NCBI GenBank assembly: GCA_016178055.1
Contig: JACOUC010000010.1
Coordinates: forward strand, 1 to 37,657
DNA: 37,657 nucleotides
Direction: 5' to 3'
Source of the DNA: Chlamydiota bacterium
GTDB taxonomy: Bacteria; Auribacterota; JACPWU01
Shown here: one piece after another, positions 1 to 9,000 of the stretch
Layout of the letters: every line of letters begins with the position of its first letter
Position numbering within the stretch: position 1 is the stretch's first letter
The notes under the pieces: generated by a model
Databases searched by the model: none
Told to the model about the DNA's origin: nothing
Seen by the model: only the letters and a program-made list of their open reading frames with translations
Program-made: the position numbers and the translations under genes

Positions 1-142
1 AACGGTAACGGACCTAGCGACAGGCCAGCCTGTGAAGCTCCAATACAAAATTGCCAGCACTTTAATGACTGGGACACCGATCAAACTAGCGATTGACACA
101 ACCAAATACAGTGTCAAGAACCTCCAATGGGTTACAACTGCA
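1..142. repeat. 142-bp direct repeat, copy 1
   Basis: Bases 1-142 are identical to bases 511-652 over their whole length. The window begins at or inside the copy, so the repeat may extend further left. Confidence 0.95.
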
Positions 143-652
143 GACGTCTCAAAAATGAGTGGAACGAACGTCAAGCTCACCTTCAAGGCCCCAAGGATAG
201 TCCCTGTGGGAAAATCCGATGCAGTGGCTGAAGGGGTAAACACCTTTATCAGTGAAACAGAGAACACGGCAGCGTATCCGACGAACAGTGCGATCACGGC
301 TATCGTCAGTGAAACATCGGATGGAACGAACGGAACAGTCAGTATAGACATCACGAAATCGACAGCGGACACAACCGGTAACGTTTACATCGATGAAAAG
401 ATCTACGAAGCATTAACTGCTGCAGAAGAGCAAGCGATCAAAGACAATGGAGGGGCAGGTTTTTCGATCACAGCATCTGGGGGAACGATCAGCGAACTAC
501 AAGTAGACCTAACGGTAACGGACCTAGCGACAGGCCAGCCTGTGAAGCTCCAATACAAAATTGCCAGCACTTTAATGACTGGGACACCGATCAAACTAGC
601 GATTGACACAACCAAATACAGTGTCAAGAACCTCCAATGGGTTACAACTGCA
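1..652 (+). CDS. Thr-rich tandem-repeat domain of a surface-type protein (partial, open at left edge)
   Basis: The frame starting at base 2 is open from the window edge and encodes a Thr/Ser/Val-rich sequence with short beta-strand-like stretches and no recognised enzyme motif. The unit starting TVTDLATGQPVKLQYKIAS begins at base 2 and again at base 512, so the repeat unit is exactly 510 bases (170 codons). Such repeats are typical of bacterial adhesins or large extracellular proteins; that role is inference. After base 652 the frame runs on to a stop at 850, but the residues there are unlike a real protein, whereas another frame becomes convincingly coding. The domain therefore ends at a junction, not at a natural stop. 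Codon use here (many C- or A-ending Thr and Ile codons) differs from the T-rich usage downstream, which suggests a different origin, recombination, or a misjoined assembly. The true start lies outside the window. Confidence 0.6.
511..652. repeat. 142-bp direct repeat, copy 2, ending at a frame-switch junction
   Basis: This is the exact second copy of 1-142. Identity stops at 652/653; copy 1 continues with GACGTCTC and copy 2 with CGGGTGTC. The good coding frame also changes at this point. Confidence 0.95.
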
Positions 653-3600
653 CGGGTGTCAATCTTGATGGTACTGATGGGGACGACCGTGCATTGGTGC
701 TTCCTTATAATGATTTTGGAAATCCAGATGGGTTTTCGGTTGCAAAGATTCAGGCGACGGATGATTTTGGGACTGGGACTGATTATTCAGAAGAGACAAC
801 AGGGGATGATACTTTTACAATTGTTGCTAGCTCTCCAAATTCTGACGTGACGGGTTTTTGGCTTGGAGTTCAAACGATTGATGATTCTAGCGGGGTGAGC
901 CAATATTTTAAGGTTCAAGCGGTTAAAGTATTAGGCACTCAAGATACCTGGGAAATCCCTAAATCTGCGTTTGAAGCTGCCTATCCTGGCATATTGTCAG
1001 AGGTTGCTTATTTTGAAGTTGTTATTACCAATGACCAAGCGATTGATCCAGGGACAGGTGAGAATGCGACCCTTGAATTTATGTTTGCCAGGAAGGTTTT
1101 TGCGGCGGATGATTGGGCGGTGAATGGTTTTCCAGTGGTTACCACGGGAGCGAATGATCAGGGGAGTTATTTTGAGCAGGCTGTTACCGCTACCAATGAG
1201 GGATATTCAAACTCAGAATTTCTTGAGAGTGAAATTCTTGATCCGAATACCTATGGTTATTTTAAAATTTCTCCGGCCTATAATCATTCGGTGAGTGGTT
1301 CGATGTTTATCCCTGGGAATAAAGATACTTATTTTGGGCATGATTGGACCTTTGATGCACCTGTCAATATCTATGATTATGCGATTGATGTTGTTGATCC
1401 AAGCGATGGAGTGACAAAAAAGGCACTTGTTTTTTGGGCGAATGCAGATGCGTATAAGCAGTTGTGGATTGAATTTGAATATAAATCCGCCGACGGAACT
1501 AAAAAAACTTGGAGATGTCCAGCCATTAATCCGAATGGTGATAGTGAGTTTTACGCTTTTTTTGAAGGATATGAAGTGGATGATAATGCCGACTTAAATA
1601 AGGATGAGGTTTTGAAGAATGCGACCAAAGTTGCAACTCGTGCTTATGGAGACGATGTGAAGGAATCGGTCGTAACGCAGGTTGAAAGCGATTTAGAAGC
1701 TTGCAATGGAGATGCCACTTGCCAAGATCTTATTTATCAAAATGATTTATATTTCTCCTACGCTGCTTGGGGAGCCTGGGGATTTACGGGGTATCCCCCC
1801 TCGACTCCTTTGTGGTCTCCAGAAGGTTCTGAAGAGGCAAGGCGAGTCAAGCCGAGGGTGGTAGAGATTACGCCTGGGGTTTGGCATGTCATTCGGGGAA
1901 ATGAATCACAGGGCGGTGTGTCAACGGGAGGGTCTTCTGGTACAGGCGGAGAAGGAGGGTCTCAGGAGCCTGGAAGGGGAAAAGAAAAAGCTCGAGATCG
2001 ATGGAAGGATCGATTTGAAGAGTTGATGAAAAATATAAAGGGCAGCTTCAGTCCTTCTGAAAATCATGATTTAGAGGCAACTTTCTTTGACGGAGATACG
2101 ACTTTAGTTCCCATTGGAAATGCGGCAGTGTGGGAGGATAGTGAAGCGGATATTGGCTCAGGGCTCCCCGGATTGATTCATCTTGAGCTCAAAGCGGCTA
2201 AAGATAGAAATAAGAGAATACCTTTTGAGCCTGGAGTGGGGTACCGCCTTTTAGAGATTCAGGCGCCAGAAAATCAGTTAGATTTGACTCAATATGTGGC
2301 TTGGTCTCGCGGGTCAAATATACAAAGTTTGTATATGGTTTTTGAAAATGAATTAGGTCAAGAATGGACGGGGATGCTTAATCCAATTACAGAAACTGGT
2401 GCACCTTATCAACTTATTGTTCCTCCTGGTTTTGGACCTGTGAAGAAGGTTTCGGTTTGGGTCGAGGCGAGCTCAGATGATTTTTCAGTGGATATTCAGT
2501 TTGGTCATGAAGTGAAGGAGTCTCAAAGAGTGGGTGGGTGGTATGGAGGAAGTAATTCTTGGAATGTTAGACCCGTAGGGGTAGGGGCTGGTGAGGGAAC
2601 TAGTGAAAGAGGATTAAAAAGTTTTTCAAGGCGCTTATCTCAAGCTATTTCTCAATTTGGGCGTGGGGGAAGTACCGCTTCGAAAAAAGGCCAGCGTGGC
2701 GAGAGTGGATTCACTAAAATTTCTTTGCTTCTCATGATCGCTTTCTTGTCAGCTATTCTTCCTTCTCTTGCTTTTGCTTCTGTGTCAACTCAGGTGGCTG
2801 TTGTGGCTCATCACAGTTGGGCGATTGCACATGTTCTGATGGGGGATACCGGTTTTGTTACGGTTGGTGTTACAGGAACTGTAGCACTCATTGTTGCACG
2901 AGCTTTAACGTCACGGTCAGAATCTGTTCCAGAACCAGGTTTGTCCAATATTATTCGAGTCAAGAACCGATCGTTTAGCGAAGCAACGGATGAAGAGATT
3001 GCCCTTCGTGTTGTTATAAAGGCAATTACAAATTTAAAAGATGATGAGTTGGGCCTAGAAGAAAATAAGCCCCTCGTTCAAGAGATTGAGCGGGCCATTT
3101 TAGGCATGATTCTCTCTGAAATGAGTTTTGCGGATTTTATGACCAGTGTTAATAAAATTGTAGATTCACGTGAAGCTCAAATTGAGCAAGGTGGAAAAAA
3201 GATTGAAGAGGCAGCGAAATCAGAACATATCCGTGTAAGCGCTTTGACCATTCTTCTCATGGCTAATAGTTGGAGAAATGGAAATCTTTCTTTAGAGGTT
3301 TTTGAGGGGATGGTGACGTCGTATAAAAATAAGGAAAATTATAAACCTCAAAAGGGTCAAGAGACGACTTTTGATCAATTTGCTCAATTAACTCTAGCCG
3401 ACTTGATGACTCTTTACGGTGGGGAAGGGCGTAATCATTACTTATCCATTAAGGCTTTGGTAACGACTTTAGAAAAATCAGGTCTTGGAAGGAATCTATC
3501 GAGCTTGTTCTCCCTTTTTGAAGGGTTAGAGTTTTTAGGTCGAGGCGCTCCTTACCAGAGGATTTTTGCTGCATTGAGAAGTGTACTTAGACTTTCAAGA

Positions 3601-4800
3601 GAGCCTGATAATGATCTAGCACAGTTTGTCAAATCCCATCAGTCTAAGATATTGGTCATTCAAAAAGAGGGTGGGCTGCGGCTTGGCGGAAAAGAAGCGG
3701 ATTTAGCGCTTGGTCTTTCCAGTGATATTAAAGGTAGATTCCATGAAGTCTATCGTGTGGTGAATCAAGGTCGTTCGGAGGCAAATGTAAATGCGGCCCC
3801 GGTTTATCTTAATCTCTCTGGGATCCATCCAAGCCGATATGACGCGATCTTTGATGAAATATTTAAGAGAGTTGAATCTTCGCATTTTTCTCTGGCTCGT
3901 CGCTATAAGGGTCTAAAAGATGGAATCAAATTTAGAGATTCTCGAGATGGTCATTACGTCAGCATTCAATTGGTTGGAAATGTCATTCAGGTGCGTGTGA
4001 GCAATTTGAGAACTCAGTATCATCGACTTTCAGAGTCGAAATTAAATGGGCTCTTTACTCAATTGAAAGAGAAAACACATCCCACGGCGTTGGTGTTAAG
4101 CGACAGAACCCTGGATCTTCAAATTATCAGGGATGAGAACGGTAAAATTGTTGTCAAGTCGGATAGTAAAAAGTTTAGAAGTTATTTTGACGAGGCTGAA
4201 AAGCATAAATTGCCCAATGGTCAAAATGCTTTGAAACTGGTAAGACCTATTGTTTTGCCTGAAGGCGTCACGATTGGAAATGTTTCGCGAGAGAAAGTTT
4301 TGACCTCTCTCTTAGGGTTTGAGAGTGTTCAGGCGATGAGAAGTGAACTTGGAAGGGAAAAAGTCAAAACTATTTTGAATGATGTGATCATTCAATTCTA
4401 CCAGCACAATGATCCGGCTGTTGTGAGGGGAAGACTTGGTAAAAAGATTCATGATCGACTTCATAAAAATAGAATTTTTAAGGGAGTTGATCTCATTCAA
4501 GCTAAAGCGCTGGCCTTTGCAATTACGTCCAGCGAAAGAAAACTGTATGGCGACCTTTCGAATGTCCTTTATTGGATTGTGACTGGAGATATTAGCGATG
4601 AAAAGACGCGGCTTTTGATCATAGATGGTCTTGTTGCCCAGGGGGATATGAAATCCTTGGTGCTGGCGAAGGAACTTCAAGAAATGGATCCTTATGCGCT
4701 GGCTCAATTAGGGAGTCATCAAGTGATTAGCGCTAGAGAGCAAACTGAACTTCTTGGGATGAGGGAACGGGCCAAGAAGTTAGCTCAATCTTCGATGTAA
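637..4800 (+). CDS. Large secreted/membrane protein of unknown function, 5'-truncated
   Basis: The frame is open from 607. The nominal ATG at 637 lies inside the direct repeat, out of frame with the repeat's own protein, so the natural N-terminus is probably missing and authentic sequence starts near 653. Residues 1-430 are Asp/aromatic-rich and look like extracellular beta-sandwich modules. A Gly/Ser-rich linker (about 425-450) leads to a charged segment, then a second beta-rich module near residues 490-630 that resembles a carbohydrate-binding-type fold; I cannot name the family. Two hydrophobic segments follow (about 696-714, ending ALAFA-like, and 735-760). The last 600 residues are mostly helical, charged and probably on the other side of a membrane. 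I recognise no catalytic motif. It is followed by 345 bases of repeat-rich spacer. What it does is unknown; localisation to the cell envelope is inference from the hydrophobic pair and the composition. Confidence 0.65.
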   Translation: MGYNCTGVNLDGTDGDDRALVLPYNDFGNPDGFSVAKIQATDDFGTGTDYSEETTGDDTFTIVASSPNSDVTGFWLGVQTIDDSSGVSQYFKVQAVKVLGTQDTWEIPKSAFEAAYPGILSEVAYFEVVITNDQAIDPGTGENATLEFMFARKVFAADDWAVNGFPVVTTGANDQGSYFEQAVTATNEGYSNSEFLESEILDPNTYGYFKISPAYNHSVSGSMFIPGNKDTYFGHDWTFDAPVNIYDYAIDVVDPSDGVTKKALVFWANADAYKQLWIEFEYKSADGTKKTWRCPAINPNGDSEFYAFFEGYEVDDNADLNKDEVLKNATKVATRAYGDDVKESVVTQVESDLEACNGDATCQDLIYQNDLYFSYAAWGAWGFTGYPPSTPLWSPEGSEEARRVKPRVVEITPGVWHVIRGNESQGGVSTGGSSGTGGEGGSQEPGRGKEKARDRWKDRFEELMKNIKGSFSPSENHDLEATFFDGDTTLVPIGNAAVWEDSEADIGSGLPGLIHLELKAAKDRNKRIPFEPGVGYRLLEIQAPENQLDLTQYVAWSRGSNIQSLYMVFENELGQEWTGMLNPITETGAPYQLIVPPGFGPVKKVSVWVEASSDDFSVDIQFGHEVKESQRVGGWYGGSNSWNVRPVGVGAGEGTSERGLKSFSRRLSQAISQFGRGGSTASKKGQRGESGFTKISLLLMIAFLSAILPSLAFASVSTQVAVVAHHSWAIAHVLMGDTGFVTVGVTGTVALIVARALTSRSESVPEPGLSNIIRVKNRSFSEATDEEIALRVVIKAITNLKDDELGLEENKPLVQEIERAILGMILSEMSFADFMTSVNKIVDSREAQIEQGGKKIEEAAKSEHIRVSALTILLMANSWRNGNLSLEVFEGMVTSYKNKENYKPQKGQETTFDQFAQLTLADLMTLYGGEGRNHYLSIKALVTTLEKSGLGRNLSSLFSLFEGLEFLGRGAPYQRIFAALRSVLRLSREPDNDLAQFVKSHQSKILVIQKEGGLRLGGKEADLALGLSSDIKGRFHEVYRVVNQGRSEANVNAAPVYLNLSGIHPSRYDAIFDEIFKRVESSHFSLARRYKGLKDGIKFRDSRDGHYVSIQLVGNVIQVRVSNLRTQYHRLSESKLNGLFTQLKEKTHPTALVLSDRTLDLQIIRDENGKIVVKSDSKKFRSYFDEAEKHKLPNGQNALKLVRPIVLPEGVTIGNVSREKVLTSLLGFESVQAMRSELGREKVKTILNDVIIQFYQHNDPAVVRGRLGKKIHDRLHKNRIFKGVDLIQAKALAFAITSSERKLYGDLSNVLYWIVTGDISDEKTRLLIIDGLVAQGDMKSLVLAKELQEMDPYALAQLGSHQVISAREQTELLGMRERAKKLAQSSM

Positions 4801-4826
4801 CATACTCTCTACCAACAAGATAAAAA

Positions 4827-4860
4827 TTTTTACTTTTTGATCAAGATCCGTGTCTATATA
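4827..4860 (+). promoter_or_regulatory. Promoter-like motif, copy 1 (upstream of the STAS-like gene)
   Basis: TTTTTAC plus TTTTT at 4827-4838, then 11 bases, then GTGTCTATATA from 4850. The same two blocks at the same spacing precede the three paralogous large genes at 6068, 30893 and 36539. Here the next gene starts 286 bases away, with heptamer repeats in between. Confidence 0.45.
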
Positions 4861-4880
4861 TATGAAGGGATGTAAAGACA

Positions 4881-4957
4881 GTTTAATGTGTAATGTTTAA
4901 TGTGTAATGTGTAAGGTGTAATGTGTAAGGTGTAATGTGTAAGGTGTAATGTGTAAG
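4881..4957. repeat. Heptamer array GTGTAAT/GTGTAAG, 11 units
   Basis: Eleven consecutive 7-base units alternate mainly between GTGTAAT and GTGTAAG, with GTTTAAT variants in the first units. They lie in the noncoding spacer between the gene ending at 4800 and the STAS-like gene. Confidence 0.95.
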
Positions 4958-4970
4958 GAAAAAGATAAAG

Positions 4971-5035
4971 ACAGTTTAAAGTTTAAGGAAAAAACTTAAG
5001 CATGCATAAACTTTAAACTTTAAACTTTTAACTGT
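4971..5035. repeat. Inverted repeat built from TAAACTT heptamers
   Basis: The left arm ACAGTTTAAAGTTTAAG (4971-4987) pairs imperfectly with a right arm ending in AACTGT at 5035. The right arm contains three exact TAAACTT units (5007-5027). The rest of the 4801-5145 spacer holds only the neighbouring repeats and the gene's Shine-Dalgarno sequence. Confidence 0.8.
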
Positions 5036-5094
5036 ATTTAAAAGGGGCGGGAGAAAGAAACTTGCAAAGTCCAATAAAACATGTAATATGTTTT

Positions 5095-5115
5095 GGTAAC
5101 CGGTAACCGGTAACT
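5095..5115. repeat. Heptamer array GGTAACC, 3 units
   Basis: GGTAACC, GGTAACC, GGTAACT. This short period-7 array lies 30 bases upstream of the STAS-like start codon. Confidence 0.9.
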
Positions 5116-5145
5116 GAATGGGGACTGAGCAAGGGGGGTACTCAC

Positions 5146-5673
5146 ATGAGGACGAATACAGTCCTGCAAGATCTTGCAGGAAGGGATAATCGTTACGTCA
5201 ACAATTGGGTTCTAGCTTTAGAAAAGCATGAAGGCGCTTTACCTTATACTTTAATTCGAATGAAAGGCAGATTTATTTATTCCCATGATCTTAAGGACAT
5301 GTTCCATAAGATGATGGAAAAAGTAGTGGAGACAGAAAAAAGAATTATTTTTGATTTTGGAGGGGTCAGTTACTCCTGCAGTGTTTTCCTCAGTTATTTC
5401 CTTCAATGGGCTAAAGACCAATCCGTTAGAAATTGTTTTGTTGGAGTTGTCCATATTCCCTGTTTTCTTAAGGGAATTATGAAAAGTTTAAAATTTCAGA
5501 TGTTTTTGAGAGAGCTTCCGGCACATTCGTCCGAGTGGACTTTAAAATTAATGACACCTAAGAAACCCTCTCGTTGGTTGGAAGCTCTTAAAAAGTTTTT
5601 TTCGCCACAATCTAAAGAGAAAGCAGAAAAGGTTCACCAACCTGTTTATCGTCCCCAAATCGTTGCCGAGTAG
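5146..5673 (+). CDS. STAS-like domain protein (anti-sigma-factor-antagonist type)
   Basis: The ATG at 5146 follows a strong AAGGGGGG Shine-Dalgarno sequence. Residues about 32-130 fit a STAS fold: a strand with a Gly turn (TLIRMKGRF), a helix, a central strand RIIFDFGGVSY, and then a Ser-containing loop (SCSVFL) before the next helix. That loop is where anti-sigma antagonists such as SpoIIAA carry their phosphorylated Ser. STAS proteins usually switch partner proteins through Ser phosphorylation by a kinase/anti-sigma factor; no such partner is visible here. The C-terminal 45 residues are basic and Pro-rich and lie outside the domain. It stands alone between two repeat-rich spacers. The STAS call rests on the pattern of strands and the D-F-G-G-V-S segment, not on a full motif, so an unrelated small alpha/beta protein is possible. 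Confidence 0.5.
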   Translation: MRTNTVLQDLAGRDNRYVNNWVLALEKHEGALPYTLIRMKGRFIYSHDLKDMFHKMMEKVVETEKRIIFDFGGVSYSCSVFLSYFLQWAKDQSVRNCFVGVVHIPCFLKGIMKSLKFQMFLRELPAHSSEWTLKLMTPKKPSRWLEALKKFFSPQSKEKAEKVHQPVYRPQIVAE

Positions 5674-5730
5674 GGGTCGGAGCCACCTGCTGCTAGATTT
5701 TCTAGTGTGGTTCTACAAAGCGGGATTCCC

Positions 5731-5914
5731 CATTTTGTAGTCGCCCCATTTATGGGGCTCTCCCTTGCACGGACTGTCCGATTCATTCCCCCACCAATCT
5801 ATCCAAGGTGGCGGGATTGTTTAGCGGTCAATGCACGGGTCATAAGCTTACGAGCGTGCTTAAAGATAACAGCTGTATTGGTGGGGGGATGAATCGGGTG
5901 GCTACGAAAAACAT
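5731..5914. repeat. Palindromic GTAGTCGCCC element, copy A, with nested inverted repeat
   Basis: The element starts CATTTTGTAGTCGCCCC, contains the small palindrome CCCCATTTATGGGG, and ends GGGTGGCTACGAAAAA before CATGATGGG. Inside it, 5781-5798 and 5877-5894 form an 18-base inverted repeat with one mismatch (ATTCATTCCCCCACCAAT). Copies B and C lack the roughly 80 bases between these arms, so copy A carries extra DNA. This element fills most of the 5674-6067 spacer. Confidence 0.85.
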
Positions 5915-5967
5915 GATGGGAAGAACTTCCATCGCAATATAAAAATTTTAAAGATTTTTAAAATAAT

Positions 5968-6000
5968 TTTTTACCTTTTTGATATTTAGTGTGTCTTATC
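5968..6000 (+). promoter_or_regulatory. Promoter-like motif, copy 2 (giant gene)
   Basis: TTTTTACCTTTTT, then 10 bases, then GTGTCTTATC (5991-6000). It ends 68 bases before the GTG start at 6068. Total spacing equals that of the other three copies. An AAGGAGG at 6012-6018 has no start codon close behind it. Confidence 0.5.
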
Positions 6001-6067
6001 TTTTGAATTTTAAGGAGGAATTTAGACAAATTTAGTTTTAATCTCATCTCAAACCGGGGGGCTCTTT

Positions 6068-9000
6068 GTGTTTAAAATCGGACAAAAGATCATTAGCTTA
6101 GCTCTTTGTTTTTCTTTTCTTGTCTATGATATTAACTTCAGTTTTGGTCAAGACTCCCAGATGGTCAGTCCCATTCCACGCCCAAATCAGGTCAAAAGCT
6201 CGGCTTCTTTCGAAAGGGCAGATTTAGATGTAACTCTCTTTCTTGAAAGGATTAAAATCCCAAATGATGTTGGGGAAGTAACCGAAAAAAATATTTTTCC
6301 GAACAGACCGCTTCTTTTCCTCGTTGAAGATATCCATTGCAATATCCAGGCTCAGCAAAATATTAAAAGAATATTAGAAATACTTAAAACAAAGCTCGAG
6401 GCTCGAGGCTCGAAGCTCGAGGCAAAAGCAAAAACTGGAAAAGCATTTACCTCGAGCCTCGAGCCTCGAGCTTCGAGCCCGTCGTTTGCTTCGAGCCTCG
6501 AGCCTCGAGCCTCGAGCCCGTCGTTTGCTTCGAGCACAGGGTCAGCTTCGAGCAAAGTATTAGCCTCTAACCGCTTTTACGTTTTTGCCGAGGCAGCCTC
6601 CGGCGTTATGGATGCCTCTCCTTTTGCTAATTTCCCTGACCAAAAAGCGCTAGACCTTGCCCAGGAAGAATTTTTGAAGGCTAATCGCATTGATGGAGTC
6701 GAATCCTTTTTAATCACTCAAAGCCCTGATCAAGTGGAAGGGGTGGGTGTTGAGGATTTATCCGCTTATCTTAATAACGTCAAGCTGATGGGGCAATTTC
6801 TTGAAGAAAAGGATATGCAAGAGCATGTCTGGCAGGATTTAGAAACGCTCTTTAAGCAATTAGAGGGTAAGGTTTATTCAAAAGAATTAAGAGATTTCAT
6901 TGAGAAGCGGGAGCAATATAATCAGTTTAAGATGGAGATGGGAGAATATGTAACATATTTGGGATTGCGGATTGCGGATTGCGGATTGCGGAGAAAAAAT
7001 AAAAATGACCAACCCGTCATTGCGAGCGAAGCGACCCGCCTCGTTCGATTCGGGTCGACCGAGTCGAGGCAGGAGCAATCTCAGTTTTCTCAATATCCCG
7101 CGATCGAAAAATATCTAGCGATGAAATCCCTAGAAGAAAAGATCAATCTCCAAGCAGTCGAAACAGAATACCTCGCTTTTCTTTCCGAATTGGAAAAGAA
7201 GCTTCCTAAAGAAGAATCAACAGAAATTCTGAGACATGTTCTAGAGTATCGACTTGGGCGGGAGAGTGAGCAGGATCATTATCTTTTTCTAAGTCAATAT
7301 ATGACTGGGCTCGAGGCTCGAAGCTCGAAGCTCGAGGCAAAAGCAAAAACTGGAGAAGCATTTACTTCGAGCCTCGAGCCTCGAGCCTCGAGCAAAGGGT
7401 CAGCTTCGAGCGAATTTAAGAATCTCAAACTTCTTTTCCAAGAGATGGCGCTCTTGAAAGAAGTATCCTGGGAAGAGTTAGAATCTCAAATGAAAGAAGT
7501 TGAAGGGGAAATTTTAGGAGCCCTGGCCACAAAAGATTCAGAGAAGAAACTTTTACAGCTTGAAAATGATTTTTCTCTTTTAAAGCGCATTGTGAGTTTG
7601 GAAGGGAAGAGGGAAGATATCAAGCAGCTCGAAGCTCGAGGCTCGAAGCTCGAAGCAAAAGCAAAAACTGGAGAAGCATTTACCTCGAGCCTCGAGCCTC
7701 GAGCTTCGAGCAGTCTTTTTTCTTCCTCGAGCCTCGAGCCTCGAGCCTCGAGCAAAGCTGGATCTAGCGACTTTGTGGGAAGTTTTCTGCTTCGGCTAGG
7801 TCAGTTAGCCAAAAAGGAATCAATAGATTACGAATCCCCCGATTTTGACGGTATTTTTGAATTGGCTGAAAAATTTTACAACCAAGTTCTTGAGCGGGAT
7901 CATATTTTTTATGATCAATCTTCAAAGCTTCTCGTTGATAAGAAATTAACTCATGCGGCATTGGTGATAGGAGGCTTTCATACAGAGGGTCTTAAAGCAG
8001 CTTTAAAAGAGGCCAAGATCGGTTACTGGGTCATTTCACCTCGCATGGACCGCCATGATGACCGAAGTGCATATTACAAAAAGATGAAAGATGAATTTGG
8101 AATTCTAGGTGGGGATGTGACAGCATTGGCGCCGTTTAGATGGGTCGCACAAGCCAAGTCACTTGGAAATTTAAATTTTCAGGCTGAAGTTCAGAGATTG
8201 GTGGGTGTGCATGCTCAAATAACAAGTGCTTTACGCGGACGTGCCCAAGAAATTTTGGATAGTACAAGTGATTTACCTTCTCTTAGTCCCGAAGATGAAA
8301 AATGGGTGAAAGCTATTGTTGATGAAACAACTGTAACCCGTGCCAATTTATCCGCTTTGCTTCGTAATTCTGAATTTGCCCCACTTACAGCAGAATATGT
8401 TCGAGGGGTTCTTCAAGTTTTGAATTATTCAAATGATGATGCGCTTATCAATGCATTTCTCGTAAGACTTGGGTTTAAAAATAATGAGGAACCCCCAGCT
8501 TCTCCTTCGGGAAATGATGGTACGGATATTGCTGCTTTAGGCGGTCGTTTAAGTGTCTATCAATTACCTAGAGAGTGGAGTGAAGTTCCAAAGGATTTAC
8601 AAGAAATTTTTAAAAGTAGGCTTCAAATAGATGGAAATACCTTTGCTGAAAAATATAATAACGCTGTTGATTTTTATGAAACCGAGATTGCTCCTGGGCG
8701 TGAGAGTTCATCTTTGACTAGAAAGATTTGGTTAAAAGCTCTTTCGGAATGGCAAGGTCTTTTTCCTATTATATTTGCAGTATTATTTGCATTAGCGATG
8801 TATCGCTTCGCATTATTGAGTCCTGTTGACCGATCGAAATTCCACTTTGTAGTAGTGGCTTTATTTTTTATATTATTTATGCCTACTTTTCCTCTTTACA
8901 ATGCAGGAATAAAGGTTGCGGATTGGTTTACCAAAGAACATGAGGGCAAGAAGGATATCAGCAGTGGGTATGTGAGTGAAGAGGATTTAGGAAAATTAGG

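Larger units (their letters stand above)
6068..8140 (+). other. Domain: signal peptide plus TraB/ChaN-like domain of the giant protein
   Basis: Residues 1-28 form a signal peptide: a Lys-containing start, a hydrophobic core LALCFSFLVYDI and a small-residue end SFGQ. Residue 87 begins EDIH (E87, H90) followed by a Gln-containing helix. A later strand gives GGFH (H638) followed by a helix and a strand. Paired E-x-x-H near the start and G-x-x-H after the middle is the pattern of the TraB/TIKI and ChaN/EreA-like fold, where these residues line a metal-dependent site. Assignment to this fold is inference. Two paralogues downstream (30893 and 36539) share the opening, the EDIH block and the internal E-G-A-x-G-x-x-D block. 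Three heptamer-repeat inserts interrupt it at about residues 110-163, 415-449 and 520-563. Confidence 0.55.

Noticed and set aside
652-850. Continuation of the Thr-rich repeat protein to the stop at 850
   Set aside because: The residues after the junction are rich in Met, Leu and Ile with no resemblance to the repeat, while the other frame reads as a normal acidic protein.
5707-5892. 61-codon open frame
   Set aside because: It lies wholly within the palindromic repeat element and its nested inverted repeat; no Shine-Dalgarno sequence and no protein-like composition.
6012-6018. AAGGAGG as the ribosome-binding site of the giant gene
   Set aside because: It is 50 bases from GTG 6068, and no ATG/GTG/TTG at proper distance opens the right frame; a short leader role cannot be shown.
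6394-6554. CRISPR array
   Set aside because: Repeat units are 7 bases, contiguous, without unique spacers, and they encode protein in frame.
6352-7755. Minus-strand open frames rich in LEARGSR
   Set aside because: They arise because the heptamer arrays are palindromic and have no stops in any frame; the plus-strand frame is part of a 20.7-kb gene with paralogues.
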